Assembly (NCBI GenBank): GCA_028023455.1
Contig: JAQFVV010012420.1
Span: 2,976,001 to 3,040,000, forward strand
DNA: 64,000 bases
Source of the DNA: Epiperipatus broadwayi
Lineage: Eukaryota > Onychophora > Udeonychophora > Euonychophora > Peripatidae
Reading direction: 5' to 3'
A model generated the notes under the pieces. That model saw only the letters and a program-made list of their open reading frames with translations, made no database searches and was not told the origin of the DNA. Of the stretch, positions 35,339-47,043 are shown piece by piece (position 1 is the first letter of the stretch; each line of letters starts with the position of its first letter). The translations under genes and the position numbers were made by a program.

Positions 35339-35530
35339 TGACTCATTTGCATATAATTTGCATATCAGATTTATTTATATAATGATTCCAAAGAAAGGAT
35401 AATAACTGGCTATGCATATGAGAAGTACATTTTCTTGAAAATGCTCAGCCATTTAATTTAGTTTTCAATTTGTTGTTATAGCTTTACGTTGGAAGTGTGA
35501 AAGCACGATTTAATATTATTATATAATAAG
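35339..35530 (+). repeat. PLE 3' terminal segment
   Basis: Follows the endonuclease stop. Contains GACTCATTTGCATATAATTT, the terminal stem-loop at 35408-35450, TTTAATTTAGTTTTCAATTT and GAAAGCACGATTTAATATTA. Matches the inverse of 32613-32843 and both arms at 52.73-53.09 kb. The stem-loop here has the variant GAAAATGCTCAGCC. Confidence 0.75.
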
Positions 35531-36239
35531 TATCTCAAATAAAATACACAATATTGTCAGTATTAGGTCATTATTATATAATATACATAGACAATAGTAA
35601 TCATATCACAGCAAATATGCTAAAAAATATAATAGTGTAACACACATTTACCTTGTCAAACTAAATATGATGCCCTGCTATCATATTTATCATTGTATCT
35701 CTTGGGGCAGTTTCATTTATTGAAGGGTAAGTTTCATCTCTCATTAATCTCTTTTTTATATATATCTCCAATCAATTTTAAAACTTCAATCTATCTAGTC
35801 AGTATCCATTTTCAGACTATACTTGGGTGACTTTCAAATTATACAGATTTCAAAATAACATATTCTATAAGCTTACATTTAAATGACAGTTTTCTATAGA
35901 ATTTTAATTAATTAATTAACTATGGATGACTTTTCTAATTAATTATTGCAGATCATTCCTATCATCAGCTGCAGTACCTTACTCCAGTTAAAAGTTGTTT
36001 AGCCTTAAAAAACTTTTAAACAACTGCTCCAACTGATTAACAAGTTACTGCTCAAATAATCTCATAAAACAGCATATTGAAAACATAAATATTAATCCTA
36101 TAAGCCATCTCACAAATGAATGATGCCAAATCTCTTATTTGTAAACTGTAAAAGGAAGCAAACCATTTGTGCACATGTTACAATCAGAATGCAATAACAA
36201 ATAGTTTTAAAACAATTAAATCTCTTAAAGTTGTAAAAA
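35531..36239. other. No gene seen
   Basis: AT-rich, slightly more complex from 35690. It could include the eroded 5' part of the downstream LINE remnant, but no motif supports this. Confidence 0.35.
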
Positions 36240-38362
36240 TCACTGTAAATTATGCAAGTTAAACTCTTATCTCAAACTTTCAACATTCCTGTTTGGCTAA
36301 AGATGACACTCTTCTTTCTGGCACCAATGTTGCCATGAAAATTCTCGAATACCTAAAATTTAGTCTAAAAGCATCTGATCAATATCTGCCTATTATTCAC
36401 TTTAGTACACAATCTTTGAAAACAATTTTATTTCAAAGCAACAAATATACTAGCATCTTATCCCCACTAATGTTTACAAGCTGTGTGGTTATACTATAAT
36501 TCTTATTCTACATAAATGCTATAATCAACTCTACTCAAGCAATCTTAACATCCCCAACCTGTCTACTAACAATATTTTGTCTAGAAAAAAATCAACACAA
36601 TATATTCCTCTGTAAATAACTCGTGTTTTATTACATTTGAGGACAGTGATCAAAAAATCTTTGCAAGAATAATTTAAAAAAAAATCTGAATGAACTTATT
36701 CTGCCAAAAGTAACAACTTCATATTATGCAGTAAATGATCATCATGCCCCTCAAGCTTTAGTACAAGAATCAATATTGTTGATCAAAGAAAACAAATTTA
36801 CAGATTGTGTTGCATGCCAGATTGACTTTAATGCAATTTTTGATCTAGTCAATTGGAAATATCTCTTCAGTGTATGCACAAACAACTGTCTGAAAATAGT
36901 AATCTGATGATTGCTATTCACAACTACCTCTCTAATACATCAATTAAACTATCAACATTTTTCAAACCTAGTCATAACATTCCACAGGGCTCACCACATT
37001 CATCATTGCATTCCTTGATTAAAGAAATTGAACAATGCACTCATCTTGGAACTATTGCCCAAGCCATATTTTTTGATGATATACTGATTATCTTCAGAGA
37101 CCTCCAAAACATTTCCATCATTCAGAATATTTTTAAATTAATTCCAAACATCACAATACAATTTTGCATCTTTGTGGCAACTATATACAGTTGCAAACTA
37201 TCATCTTTTTTAGGAGTAACCCCTCATTCTTCCTTGGCATCCCAATTAATCTGTCTAAAATGCAATTAAGCCATCATTTAAACAATTTCATCACAAACAC
37301 ATTTAGTATAAAAATGAATGCATTTTGCCCCAAAATTATGTATCTCATTGTGAAAGTTACATTGTGAATGCTATCTAAGTAAAATACTTGCCTACCATAA
37401 TCTACTGATGCAACTTTTTAACAAGACCTACGAATAACTTGGGACAAAATATATATTGCAACATTTACTAATCCTATACTGTCATCTCCACTCCAATACC
37501 ATTCCTTGTTTCAATTTCATATGTCAAATGGTTTTTTCACAGATCATGCCATTGATTATGCTATTCTATTAGATTAGTACTGACATATCATTTAAAGATT
37601 TAAATAAGTTGGTATCCAGATCTATGGACATCTACTTTAACCAAGTTCCAAAATCCCTGTGATTCTCAATCATGGTTGAAATTTCTTTTTAATTTATTTC
37701 AAAATACAATTCCAATCAAAATGTTTCTTATTGAATGATTCTAGTAAATCTTGAACTTACATGTATTTTGTGTAATAATTGTCCAGAAGAAATATTGTAC
37801 CTTATTCTAACCTTCCCATACTTTCCATCTTTATGTTATGCCTATTTGTATTTCATAAGTATACAATCAACCTCAAGCAATTATTTTAAAAAAATATTTA
37901 TTTTCAGCCCTATAATGCACTAAAAAATGTGTGGCTTTCATGCTGTTCCACATTTGACAATAAAAAATATTATAAACCAAAAAAAAAAACAAGAAATGCT
38001 TCAATTCATATTTATACTCTCTCAAATTTTTACCCAGAAACATCACAATCAAAACTTGGCAATCAACAATCTACCTTAGTTCTGCTTTCTCATAGTTTAA
38101 ATCTTTATTTTCATTAACACTCTTGAATATAAATATATAGACTTTTTTTCAGTTTAGTCATCATAATTATACAATATTAGAATATGTGACTCTTCAAATT
38201 TGGATCATACTTCATTTGGATTGTAACAGTTTATTGTATTACTTTTACTCTTATGGTTATAGTTTACCACACTTTTGCATATGTAACATAAATTTATTTT
38301 ATTGTAAATGTGTTAATTTTATATATAATTTATTATCAATAAAGTTTTTTTAATAAAACAAA
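36240..38362 (+). pseudogene. L1/Tx1-like LINE remnant
   Basis: Plus-strand RT motifs occur in order across shifting frames: ILPKVTTSYYAVNDHHAPQA then LVQESILLIKENKFTDCVA (upstream palm), then CQIDFNAIFDLVNWKYLF (motif A, about 36815-36870). Next come NIPQGSPHSSLHSLIKEIEQ (motif B, about 36979-37040) and AIFFDDILIIF (motif C, about 37063-37095), then FFLGIPINLSKMQLSHHLNN (about 37221-37280). A C-terminal zinc-knuckle-like segment CILCNNCPEEILYLILTFPY lies at 37765-37824. The 3' end has AATAAAG followed by T and A runs (38338-38362), like a retrotransposon tail. The motif A phrase and the terminal CxxC-type knuckle resemble the L1/Tx1 group. Frameshifts and stops are frequent, the 5' limit is uncertain, and no endonuclease was recognised. 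Confidence 0.65.
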
Positions 38363-38847
38363 ATATAATGCTTGATTTCCCAAAGCTCCAGACAATAGTT
38401 TAATTTAATTGATGATTATATATATATATATAAATATTTATTCAGCTGAGAATTTACCAAAAATCATTAGTTTTTGAATTTAACTACTACCAATGCATTA
38501 AAATGCAAATAGTGATTCTAAATATCTGAAATTCCATAAAGTGGTATTAAACATAACAGATTATTCATGCAATGATGATTAATCAATTTTGAAAGAGAGA
38601 AATTCTTAAAAATATTTGTATTTATATGCATAGATATATTACCTGCTTAAAATTTGTAAATTCTTAAAGACTATAGATCAGATAAACTGACAATAACTAG
38701 TATATTTAAACATTGCAATTTTTTATTGATATCATTAAAAATATAACTTTCTTTTTATTACAGTAATTGCTTTACACAAAAATGTATTAAAAAATAAACA
38801 AAAACAAGAAATAATATTAAAAATAAAGTTATTTTTTTAAATTAAAT

Positions 38848-38960
38848 TCTTTTATTTACCTTGCACTAAAAAACAAAAAAAATAATTGTTTCTTCAGCAA
38901 CAATTAGGTTTTTATATTTAACTTGAAATAAAAGCACAGGAGTCCAAAAATTATGACTTT
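38848..38960 (-). repeat. Single terminus of repeat family E
   Basis: Matches the left arm of the palindrome at 49.98 kb: TTGCACTAAAAAACAAAAAA, TAATTGTTTCTTCAGCAACA, TTTATATTTAACTTGAAATA and AAAGCACAGGAGTCCAAAAA. On the complement it contains GCTGAAGAAACAATT, reminiscent of PLE-type termini. Confidence 0.6.
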
Positions 38961-38974
38961 TTAGTATTGGCACA

Positions 38975-40060
38975 GTAAATGAAAATGTAAAACTACATTG
39001 TACTTTAACTTGACATGATATTTATAATTGATATACACATCATTAGAGATTTATGCTATAAGTTAATACATATATATACTATTTATGTATATATCATATA
39101 TAGTATGTATATATAATAATATATGTGTAGAATAAATCATTGTGATTAAAAAATGTGAAAATATCTTTTTAAGTGAAAATTGTTTGACAATTTTACTTTT
39201 TATTACATTTTTTAATTTTTTTTTAAAAAGTGATTTCCAAAACTATATTGTAATTGAAGGTCATTTAATATGTATGATTTTACTTTAAATCAATTTGATA
39301 CTTATAATTTATATATATATCATTAGATATTTTTCATAATAAGTTAGTATTTGTACTTCTTATGAATATATAATATTTAGTATGTGTACATAATTATATA
39401 TATATATAATAAACCATTAAGTAACTTACTTTTCTGTTGAAAAATTTTTTACATTTTTTTTATTTGAAACAATTTTTTAAAAAAAAATTTAAAAAAAAAA
39501 AATGAAAATGTTCAACAAAACTATATTGTAAATGAATTTTTTATTCTGGCTTAAATCAAGCATACAATGGAAAACAAGAAAATTGTGCATATTGCTTTAA
39601 AAATATTGAAGTTTTCAGAGACAGTTTTTGAATTTGATATCAAAATATTAAAAAAGAAATTAGGTCAGCTACCTAAAATATTATAGCACCCTATTACTTT
39701 GGTAATGATTTTTTAAAAATGTATCAAATTTCAGAAATTATTTTGAATTTTTATCTAATAAACTTCAATTTTAAAGTGATATTATAATTTAAATCAAAAA
39801 TTTCTATATCACTCTCTTATAAATCTTACTTAAAACACATTAAAGTTCTAAAAATGAATTGTAAATTTGATATCAAAATATTCAAAATTTTCTTCCCATT
39901 CATTCAGATCTAAAACATTAGGTCACCTATCTAAAATATTAGAGTCTTATATTGCATTGCCTGGTATTTCTTTATTATGTACCAAATTTGAACCGATTCT
40001 ATTAATGTTCAATTTTAAAATTTTAGTTTATAAACAAATATACAAAGAGATGCTGTAACT
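38975..40060. repeat. Decayed tandem duplications, about 240-285-base period
   Basis: AAACTACATTGTA at 38990, AAACTATATTGTAATTGAAG at 39240 and AAACTATATTGTAAATGAAT at 39526 begin three related units. The first two also share a TATATATATCATTAGA block and a following TAGTATGT block. Further on, GAATTTGATATCAAAATATT near 39630 and AATTTGATATCAAAATATTC near 39867 start two units sharing ATTAGGTCA, CCTAAAATATTA and CAATTTTAAA. They are probably an old satellite-like or duplicated repeat. Function unknown. Confidence 0.5.
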
Positions 40061-40434
40061 TAAGAGCTGCATTACATTACCATCATGCCTTAATATTTGC
40101 CTCTCTAGCCAAGATTAACTTAAAATATTTATTCTTTACCAAATCACAGATAGATCCTCCAAATTGAATATCTAACTGGGTTAATATGACAAGTTATAAT
40201 TTACACATTTTATTTGTTATAAAACAATAAAGATAATTTTATTGGGAAAAAATGCAGAAAGTCGTATATTAGTAAATGGCAATGATTTGTATTTAACAAA
40301 TTCTTTATTGATAGCATGTTATAGTTACAAAAGAACAACGAATAATTAATTAGTGATAACACTTTATCATCATCAAAAATAATTTTCCATGGTAGTACAG
40401 TTGCTTCAGTAGTATTATTTAGATTGCTCAGAAA

Positions 40435-40560
40435 TGCTTTAATGTAGTAGTAAAGTGTTGGAAATTAGAGCTAAAAGTCCATAAATAAAAGCTCAACTCT
40501 GTCACCTTCATTGAATCAAAAACATGGGTCTTTTCAAGCAATAAATCTTCAATTATTTTT
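40435..40560 (+). repeat. SINE family B copy
   Basis: Plus-strand copy: TTTAATGTAGTAGTAAAGTG (A box-like), then CTCAACTCTGTCACCTTCAT near the B-box position, then TTTTCAAGCAATAAATCTTC. Matches the complements of 3275-3535 and 6835-6960. Confidence 0.5.
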
Positions 40561-41885
40561 TTATATATTGTTTAAAGCTACAGCATAGACTTGAATGATC
40601 TCTTTATACTATTAAAAAGTACCATCATATAAGCATTATATATATGTTACATATAGAGCTAATAAATAAGCTCTTAACAAGCTTTGCAGAATATCCTCTA
40701 TATGTAACATTTGTACTACAAGCTCATTAAATTAGGTCATGTGACTTATGACTTGATTTCTTTGTAATATGTATATATCAGCCATTGAATATCCCATTGC
40801 AATGAAGAATCTTTCCAACAATACCATATAGAAAAACAAATACAGCAAAAATCAATAATCATCTAACCAGATAATGTTTTTTCATCTTTGTTACTCTCCT
40901 ATTAAAAACTTCTAGATATAAATTTACCAATCAATATTGAATAATTAGTAGAGTTGACAGGGAGTTAGTCAACTAAAGAAAAAAATCCTAAGCACAATTA
41001 GATCATGAAAAAGTTTACCTGTCTGAAATTCAAATCCAAGGCAGGAGCATAGCAGTTGATATATACTACTACTACTATACCATAAGACAATTTTATGACA
41101 TATATATATAAGAAATAACAAAACACAATTTTATATGTATATTAATACATTTATATACAAGTTGACATATTTAAAAAGACTGTGATATTTCAAGCTGATA
41201 AATAAATAAGTTTTGCCAAAAGCATTTAAAAATATTTGAGCAAAAAAAAAAGTGTAATGTAGGTGGGTACTGACAATTTATAATTAGAAGATATTAAATT
41301 TTTGATGCAATCAAAGGTCAACTTTTTTTTTGTTGATTTATAGTTTGCTGTATATTATTAGCTAAATGAAATATATAAAATATATAAATTTTAAAATTGC
41401 CATTTTTTTTTCTGATAAAACGAGATTATTTTTGTTGTATAAGTACTGTAATTATAAATTATTTTCAATATAAAATACCTATATAAGTTTTATGCATGGG
41501 TACATATTTCATTTATGTCCAGAAACTATTGATAAATGACACGTTTAACAAATTTTCAAACATATGCAATTGAACTTTATAGATAGAAAGTACATTTGTA
41601 GTGAATTAATACCTGTATCTTAGAATTACTTTATAATTGAAATTACAATGCTAATGAATTTGTATATGCTGAATTATTGCTGATTATGAAAAATATACAT
41701 AAGCTTATCTATATCATAAAGGTAAATATTTAATATAATGAAATGTTTCTGATCTATTTTTTTATCTTCATATAATAATATATGAGTGAATGAAAATTTT
41801 GACTAGTAATATTTATTTCAATCACAATAATATATTAATACATAGTGTTTATTGTGAGAGATTATAAATAAATACACATATGCAC
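40561..41885. other. AT-rich DNA with a short inverted repeat
   Basis: ATGTTACATATAGAG (about 40645-40660) is repeated as its complement CTCTATATGTAACAT (about 40696-40710) around a loop containing a second AGCTTATT/AATAAGCT hairpin. Otherwise nothing recognised. Confidence 0.45.
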
Positions 41886-42935
41886 AAGGGTGACAATTTA
41901 ATTCCTGGAATGTACCTTTATAAAATATACATGTGAAAGTGTACACTAGTGGCTACTGTCACCTTCAAAGTAGTCCCTTGTATATCTATATACTGATTAT
42001 AATGACAATCCCCAATTCCAGAAGCACATCTGGAACTCATTTTTAAGAATACAGTTGAGCAGTTGCCTCATATTTTATTGGATATCAGTTATAATAGAAA
42101 ATCTTCATTTTCTTCAGCACAGTTTTTAATTTTGGAAATAACCAAAAATTACAGGAAGCTAAGTCAGATGAATAGGTAGAATGATCTAGCTGGGTAATTG
42201 AGTTTTTTGACTAAAACATCTCTCACAATGAGTGCACTGTGACTTGGCACATTGTCATGATGAATTATTGACTTATCAGGCCAAAACTCAGGTCTTGTTC
42301 TGAAGTACTTTTAAATAATATTTTTGATTGATTGTTTTGTCATGGTTCAATAAATTCTTGATAGACTATTCCCTTATGATCAAAGAAACATAACAGCCTG
42401 GTCTTAAATTGTAAGTGTTACATACATGCTCTTTTAGAATGCAGTGAATCTGGGGATTTGCATTGCATGCTCTGATGTTTTGTTTCTGGGTCATACTAAA
42501 AGCAACAAGTTCCATCACTCATAATTACTCTTGGAAGCAGATGCATGATCATCTTCCAAGATCCAAGGCATAAGCTTTGCAGAAATCTTTCTTATGTCCA
42601 ATTCTTTATTTAAAATTGGCCTGTTTCTTGATTAATCTGCAATTCTTTGGCTATCAATCTTACTCTTAATCATCTGTCAGATTATATTGTATCCTGCCCT
42701 TTGTTAATATTAACATCAGACATTGTTTTTGGATGCTCTGTTCTGGGATTTCAATCACATTTTCTCACCAATCTTTGAACCTTTTATGCCACTTATACAC
42801 ACTTGATTTCTTTATAGCATCTTCATGATATGCCTCTTGTAACAATTGTTATGTTACAGTAGCACATTTTGAAATTTTCACATAAAATTTGATATTAATA
42901 CATTGCTCAAAATTTCAATAATCTACTTTTATGCC
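41886..42935 (-). pseudogene. mariner transposase pseudogene
   Basis: Minus-strand order: EQCINIKFYVKISKCATVT, LLQEAYHEDAIKKSSVYKWH then KRFKDW (N-terminal helix-turn-helix). Then VRLIAKELQINQETGQF, RKISAKLMP-like, and the first catalytic Asp region (SDGTCC) before YDPETKHQSMQCKSPDSLH (about 42500-42450). Then KSIIHHDNVPSHSALIVRDV (second catalytic Asp, about 42265-42205) and STYSSDLASCNFWLFPKLKT, where the third catalytic Asp position is Asn. This is the standard mariner DDE/D layout for cut-and-paste transposition at TA sites. Frameshifts and stops are numerous and the third Asp is lost, so it is inactive. The left end (AGGGTGACAATTTAATTCC, 41888) may be the terminal repeat; the right terminal repeat was not found. 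Confidence 0.85.
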
Positions 42936-44964
42936 AAAGTGTATGCATCTATCAGCTTAAAATTCACACATGTATTAGCCTAAGCATTTTCAAATATGAA
43001 ATTCATGTGATTTTGATTCAATTAGGTCATGAGTGACATCACATGGCCATTCTAGAATTTAAATTGTATCTAATGGGTATATAGTATTTTATTCATTTAT
43101 TTGGAAAGTGAATTTTTTTAAAAGACAACTCCATAACTATTCAAAGTCATATATTGACTGAGATATGTAATTTTATTAAGTACATTAATCTTACTCTCTA
43201 TGTGTAAGGTGATCAATTATAAATTATGTGGTTTATGGCTTGAAACAAATAAACACAGTTCCCACAAGTAGTCTTAAATCCAAGATTTTATACTATATAA
43301 GATCTTGATATTAAGTGGATCAAATTATATCTTGAGTTATTGCTAAATCTAATTCACATAAGTTTCTTTATATATCTTTTCTCAGATTTATCTTTTCATA
43401 TCTCATAAAAGAATATATATAATATAATAGTCATGGAAAAGAAGTAAACTTGAATACGTTAGTAACATTCTTTATTACAAAATTTAAATGAATATTTAAA
43501 CATTTATTGTCAGGTCTTTTTCTTCAGGAAGGGTATGCAATATTTTGTAAAAGAATGTGCTAAGAAGATATCTTAGAATATTTTCCTTGCAGTGCCAAGT
43601 AATACTATTTAAATTTTTCAAGGAAGTCATTTCTAAAAATTATTATAGCTCTAATTTTTAAGATATTAAAAATATATTTGGCCAGTGGACCTCAATTTTA
43701 TGCCCATTGGCATTGCCCACCATGACTTGATACAACTATAATATAATTTTGTTTTCAATAAAATGATAAAATAATTTTTCTTTACCTTTCATTTTATATA
43801 TTTATAAAACTATAAACAATTTTTAACATATTTCAGTAATTTTCTAAAATAAACCTTATAAAACAGATAAAATGATCACACTTTCTATAAATCCATTTAT
43901 TTGCGAAGTAAATATAGCAGATTTAGCTGCATCCTTTACAAAACGTATACACATTGAGGCAATGAGTGTGAGATTTTTGGATTTACAAAATCTAACATGA
44001 TTAAAATTTAGGAAATTTGGTTGATTTAGAAAAATTTATTTGTTTAAAACATTGCGGGGAAAGAAAAGATAAAATCATTTTTGATTAGTTTATCTATTTG
44101 CATTATTGTTTCCATCTATAAACATTTCAAAATCAAAATAGAGTCCATAATTGACTAATGAACATCTCAAGGATTGTTTATAAACAGACACATTATTCTC
44201 TATATCTAATTATAAGACATTGGCAACAATGTTTCAAAAGTCATATTTATTATTCATTTATGAATAATATTTTGTATAAGTAAATCTGATTACTGTTATT
44301 GCTATTACTATCAAATATTTTTGACAAAAAATTCACATTGAGAATCATCAAGCTAGTTTTATATATTTTAAGCATTATTATAATTAAATCCATTAAAATG
44401 TATTTGAAAAATTAAATAGTGCCATGCATGAAATATATTTGTGAATGGGTTCTGTAATATAAGATGGGTGGTACTCCTATATTACACCACAATCTAAAGT
44501 CATTTCTAAGTAGTAGGAAAAGGTTTTTTTTTGCAAAAAATTATGTTCCATTTGCAAATGTTTTTTCTGGTTTTTGTATGGAAGAATTAAATTACTATCA
44601 TTGCAATTAAAATAAAATGACAATATTTAAAAAAGATAAAAAACAACTTTCACATTCTTATCAAGATACTATTCTATTTAGAAAATCATATTTTTAGAGA
44701 AGCCAAAAATGTACTTTATATATTGATGTGATCAAAGGAATTGGACTCAATTAAATGAAAACAGATAATATTTAAAATTAGGTGATAGCCACCAAAAATT
44801 TAACCATAATATACAATTTTATGCTGAAACATGTGAAAATATTATTTCTGATAGAAATTCTGGGCATTTGAAATGAAAGTCAGTGTTAAATAAGGAAGTA
44901 ACTTCATGAAGCAGACATCAATATGTGATACAGGCTTGATAGTGGAATTTTTAATATTAAAAAA
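42936..44964. other. No gene seen
   Basis: AT-rich with short homopolymers. It may hold the missing right terminus of the mariner near its start. No motif supports a gene. Confidence 0.5.
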
Positions 44965-45075
44965 AATCTGTAGTCTATGTAGGTTTGAGTACTGAAAATG
45001 TAAGAGCTTGGACCATGATTATGAATCTTGGACTCAAAATGTGCATCTCTATCTCTGTATAAAAATATATAGGAC
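44965..45075 (-). repeat. SINE family B copy
   Basis: TAGGTTTGAGTACTGAAAAT, GAGCTTGGACCATGATTATG, AATCTTGGACTCAAAATGTG and CATCTCTATCTCTGTATAAA follow the minus-orientation order of the copies at 3275-3535. Strongly diverged. Confidence 0.45.
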
Positions 45076-46404
45076 CTTTGAATTAGTTAAAAGTAAGAAC
45101 AAGAACCTTTTTTTATTTTTAGCTCTACAGTATGATTATAAAACTGCTATTTATCAGTTTAAAAAATGATCTACAAAATTTTCTTAATGTTTTAAATATA
45201 ACCTATAAAATGTTGGTTTAATAATTAATGTTTAAAAAATACAAGTTCATTGTTATCCAATGATTGAATAAAATCTGCAGCAGTCATTATCTTGGATGCT
45301 TAACAGCTTATGACTGTAAATCAATTTAAATATCTTAGTGGGTTTGTTTGGAAGTTATATCTAACACAAATTCCTATATGCTCCTGCTGCATTTAGTAAA
45401 TGAAAAAATAAATAAATTTATCATATTGCAATTAAATTAATTGTATATAGAACCATTATTTTCTTAAAATTTATTGTATGTTCTCTTGTAGATAAAATAT
45501 AAAGACTTTTAAAAAAGACCATTTAAAGAAGTTTTGTAAGATTCTAATTATATAATAAAATTATCAGTCAATATGTTTTTCAGCCTATTTGGGTGTATTA
45601 CTATAAAGTTTAATATTATAAAGTCATATCTTTATTAAATTTTCCACATTAAGCAAATACACAGAAAAAAAAATTATCACAGGAGAGATGGACTTTGCTT
45701 ATATTAAGAAATTATCTCAAATACAATCTAAAGAAGCATAGTATTTTGTTTTCACTGGAAAAATATAGATCATAATAAAATACAAAAGTGAGGTAGACTT
45801 AGATAAAGTATTCATGTATTTTAATAAAAAGAAGTTTAAAGAGATCACTTCAAACAGTAAATGAATAAACTAAAGAACCAATATGTGATATATGCAAATG
45901 TATATGTTTTCATAGGTTGGTTTATATAATCATTTCAAAATTCATTTCGGATATTCTTCTTTTTATCTTTTTTCCCCCCTCTGGATTGAGCTTAACCATA
46001 TTCATTAATAAGTAGTTGGTAATGATGCTGCTTCTATGATAAAAATAGTTTATGAAAAATACAATGATCAATGCTAAAAAAAAATGATGGCATGTTAATT
46101 TATTAAAAAACTTCTTGGCCCAAATAAAATAAACTTTATAATAAATATTTAAAAACTAAAAAAAAATTTGTGCATTTTATTTTAATTATATAATCATTAA
46201 AACCAATATAAGTGAAGTTCAATTAGTGATGAGAATTTTTTGTTTAAAAAAATGTAAATTACAATAAATGATATTATAAAACAATGTGTAAACCTATGAA
46301 TTATTTATCATATAATAAGCCTTAAAATTTTTGTTACTATAGAGATTATCTAAAAATTATTTTTAATAATTAGGAATAAAATTTACGATTTTTTTATTTA
46401 GCAC
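45076..46404. other. No gene seen
   Basis: AT-rich, with long A runs and no coding, tRNA-box or inverted-repeat structure that I can support. Confidence 0.5.
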
Positions 46405-46560
46405 AACTATGTCAACAGTGAAGTAAAATGCAATGTACATTTTCAATGATTGTAGAAACAAAATCTTCTGTTACTGCTGAAAGATGCTTTAAAATAATAA
46501 ATCAGAAATCTCATCAATAAAACAATCATTCAAAAATTTGAATTGTCACGCTAATTATCA
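46405..46560 (+). pseudogene. Possible hAT dimerisation-domain scrap
   Basis: Reads FSMIVETKSSVTAERCFK then IINQKSHQ before a stop. The SxTAERxF core resembles the C-terminal dimerisation domain of hAT transposases. It is short and isolated, so the call is tentative. Confidence 0.3.
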
Positions 46561-46920
46561 TAGACTATGGTAAAATAGTTTCTATGGAAATTAAATTATT
46601 GGCATCTACTACGACATAAATATTTGGTGACATTCTTATAAAAGTATCATAGTTTATCTAACATTACCGATAAAAACTAAAATATTTAGTGTAAATACCA
46701 TTTCATAAAAATTATATTGAGAATAAAATTTATCATAAGATTAAGTTTTTGTAATAGCAAGCAGATGCTATAAACTGAGCGTGATTTTAATTTGGTGTAT
46801 TTAATTTAATTGTATACTTTTTTCTTTTTCTGGAAAGATTATCAATTACATATATATATAGGTTGATTACAACAAAAAAAAAATCTGTTTTTAATGAAGA
46901 AAATGTTAAAAATATAAGAT

Positions 46921-46935
46921 AAGTATCTGCAAAAA
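46921..46935. repeat. Target-site duplication, left
   Basis: AAGTATCTGCAAAAA, repeated exactly at 47029-47043 on the other side of the tRNA-like insertion. Confidence 0.85.
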
Positions 46936-47028
46936 GTCAAGCGTTGGTGGCCTAGCGGTTAGCATAGCTGCGTTCCAAGCAGCTAGCCCGGTTTCGCTTC
47001 CAGGTCAACGCTTTGACATATATATATA
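46936..47028 (+). mobile_element. Retroposed tRNA-Gly-like element (minimal SINE)
   Basis: A 93-base insert between 15-bp direct repeats: GTCAA, a tRNA-Gly-like body, TTTGAC, then an (AT)n tail. The direct repeats and simple-repeat tail indicate target-primed reverse transcription of a tRNA-like RNA, not a resident tRNA gene. GTCAA before and TTTGAC after the body extend the acceptor helix, so the RNA could form a stem of about 11 pairs with one bulge. Source RT unknown; an RTE element with similar simple-repeat tail is present in the window. Confidence 0.75.
46941..47011 (+). tRNA. tRNA-Gly(TCC)-like sequence, probably pseudogene
   Basis: Starts GCGTTGGTGG and ends GGTCAACGC, pairing as an acceptor stem. 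The D-arm region GGCCTAGCGGTTAGC holds the A box. The anticodon arm has stem GCTGC / GCAGC and loop GTTCCAA, giving anticodon TCC (Gly, codon GGA). The T arm (CCCGGTTTCGCTTCCAGG) has mismatches and a B box weakened to GGTTTCGCTTCC. The sequence is clearly related to eukaryotic tRNA-Gly-TCC genes. The damaged T arm and retroposition signature argue that it is not a functional tRNA gene. Confidence 0.7.
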
Positions 47029-47043
47029 AAGTATCTGCAAAAA
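47029..47043. repeat. Target-site duplication, right
   Basis: Exact copy of 46921-46935. Its 3' limit is blurred because an A run follows. Confidence 0.85.

Noticed and set aside
46941-47011. Functional tRNA-Gly gene
   Set aside because: T arm is mismatched and the copy sits inside a 15-bp target duplication with an (AT)n tail, the signature of a retroposed copy.
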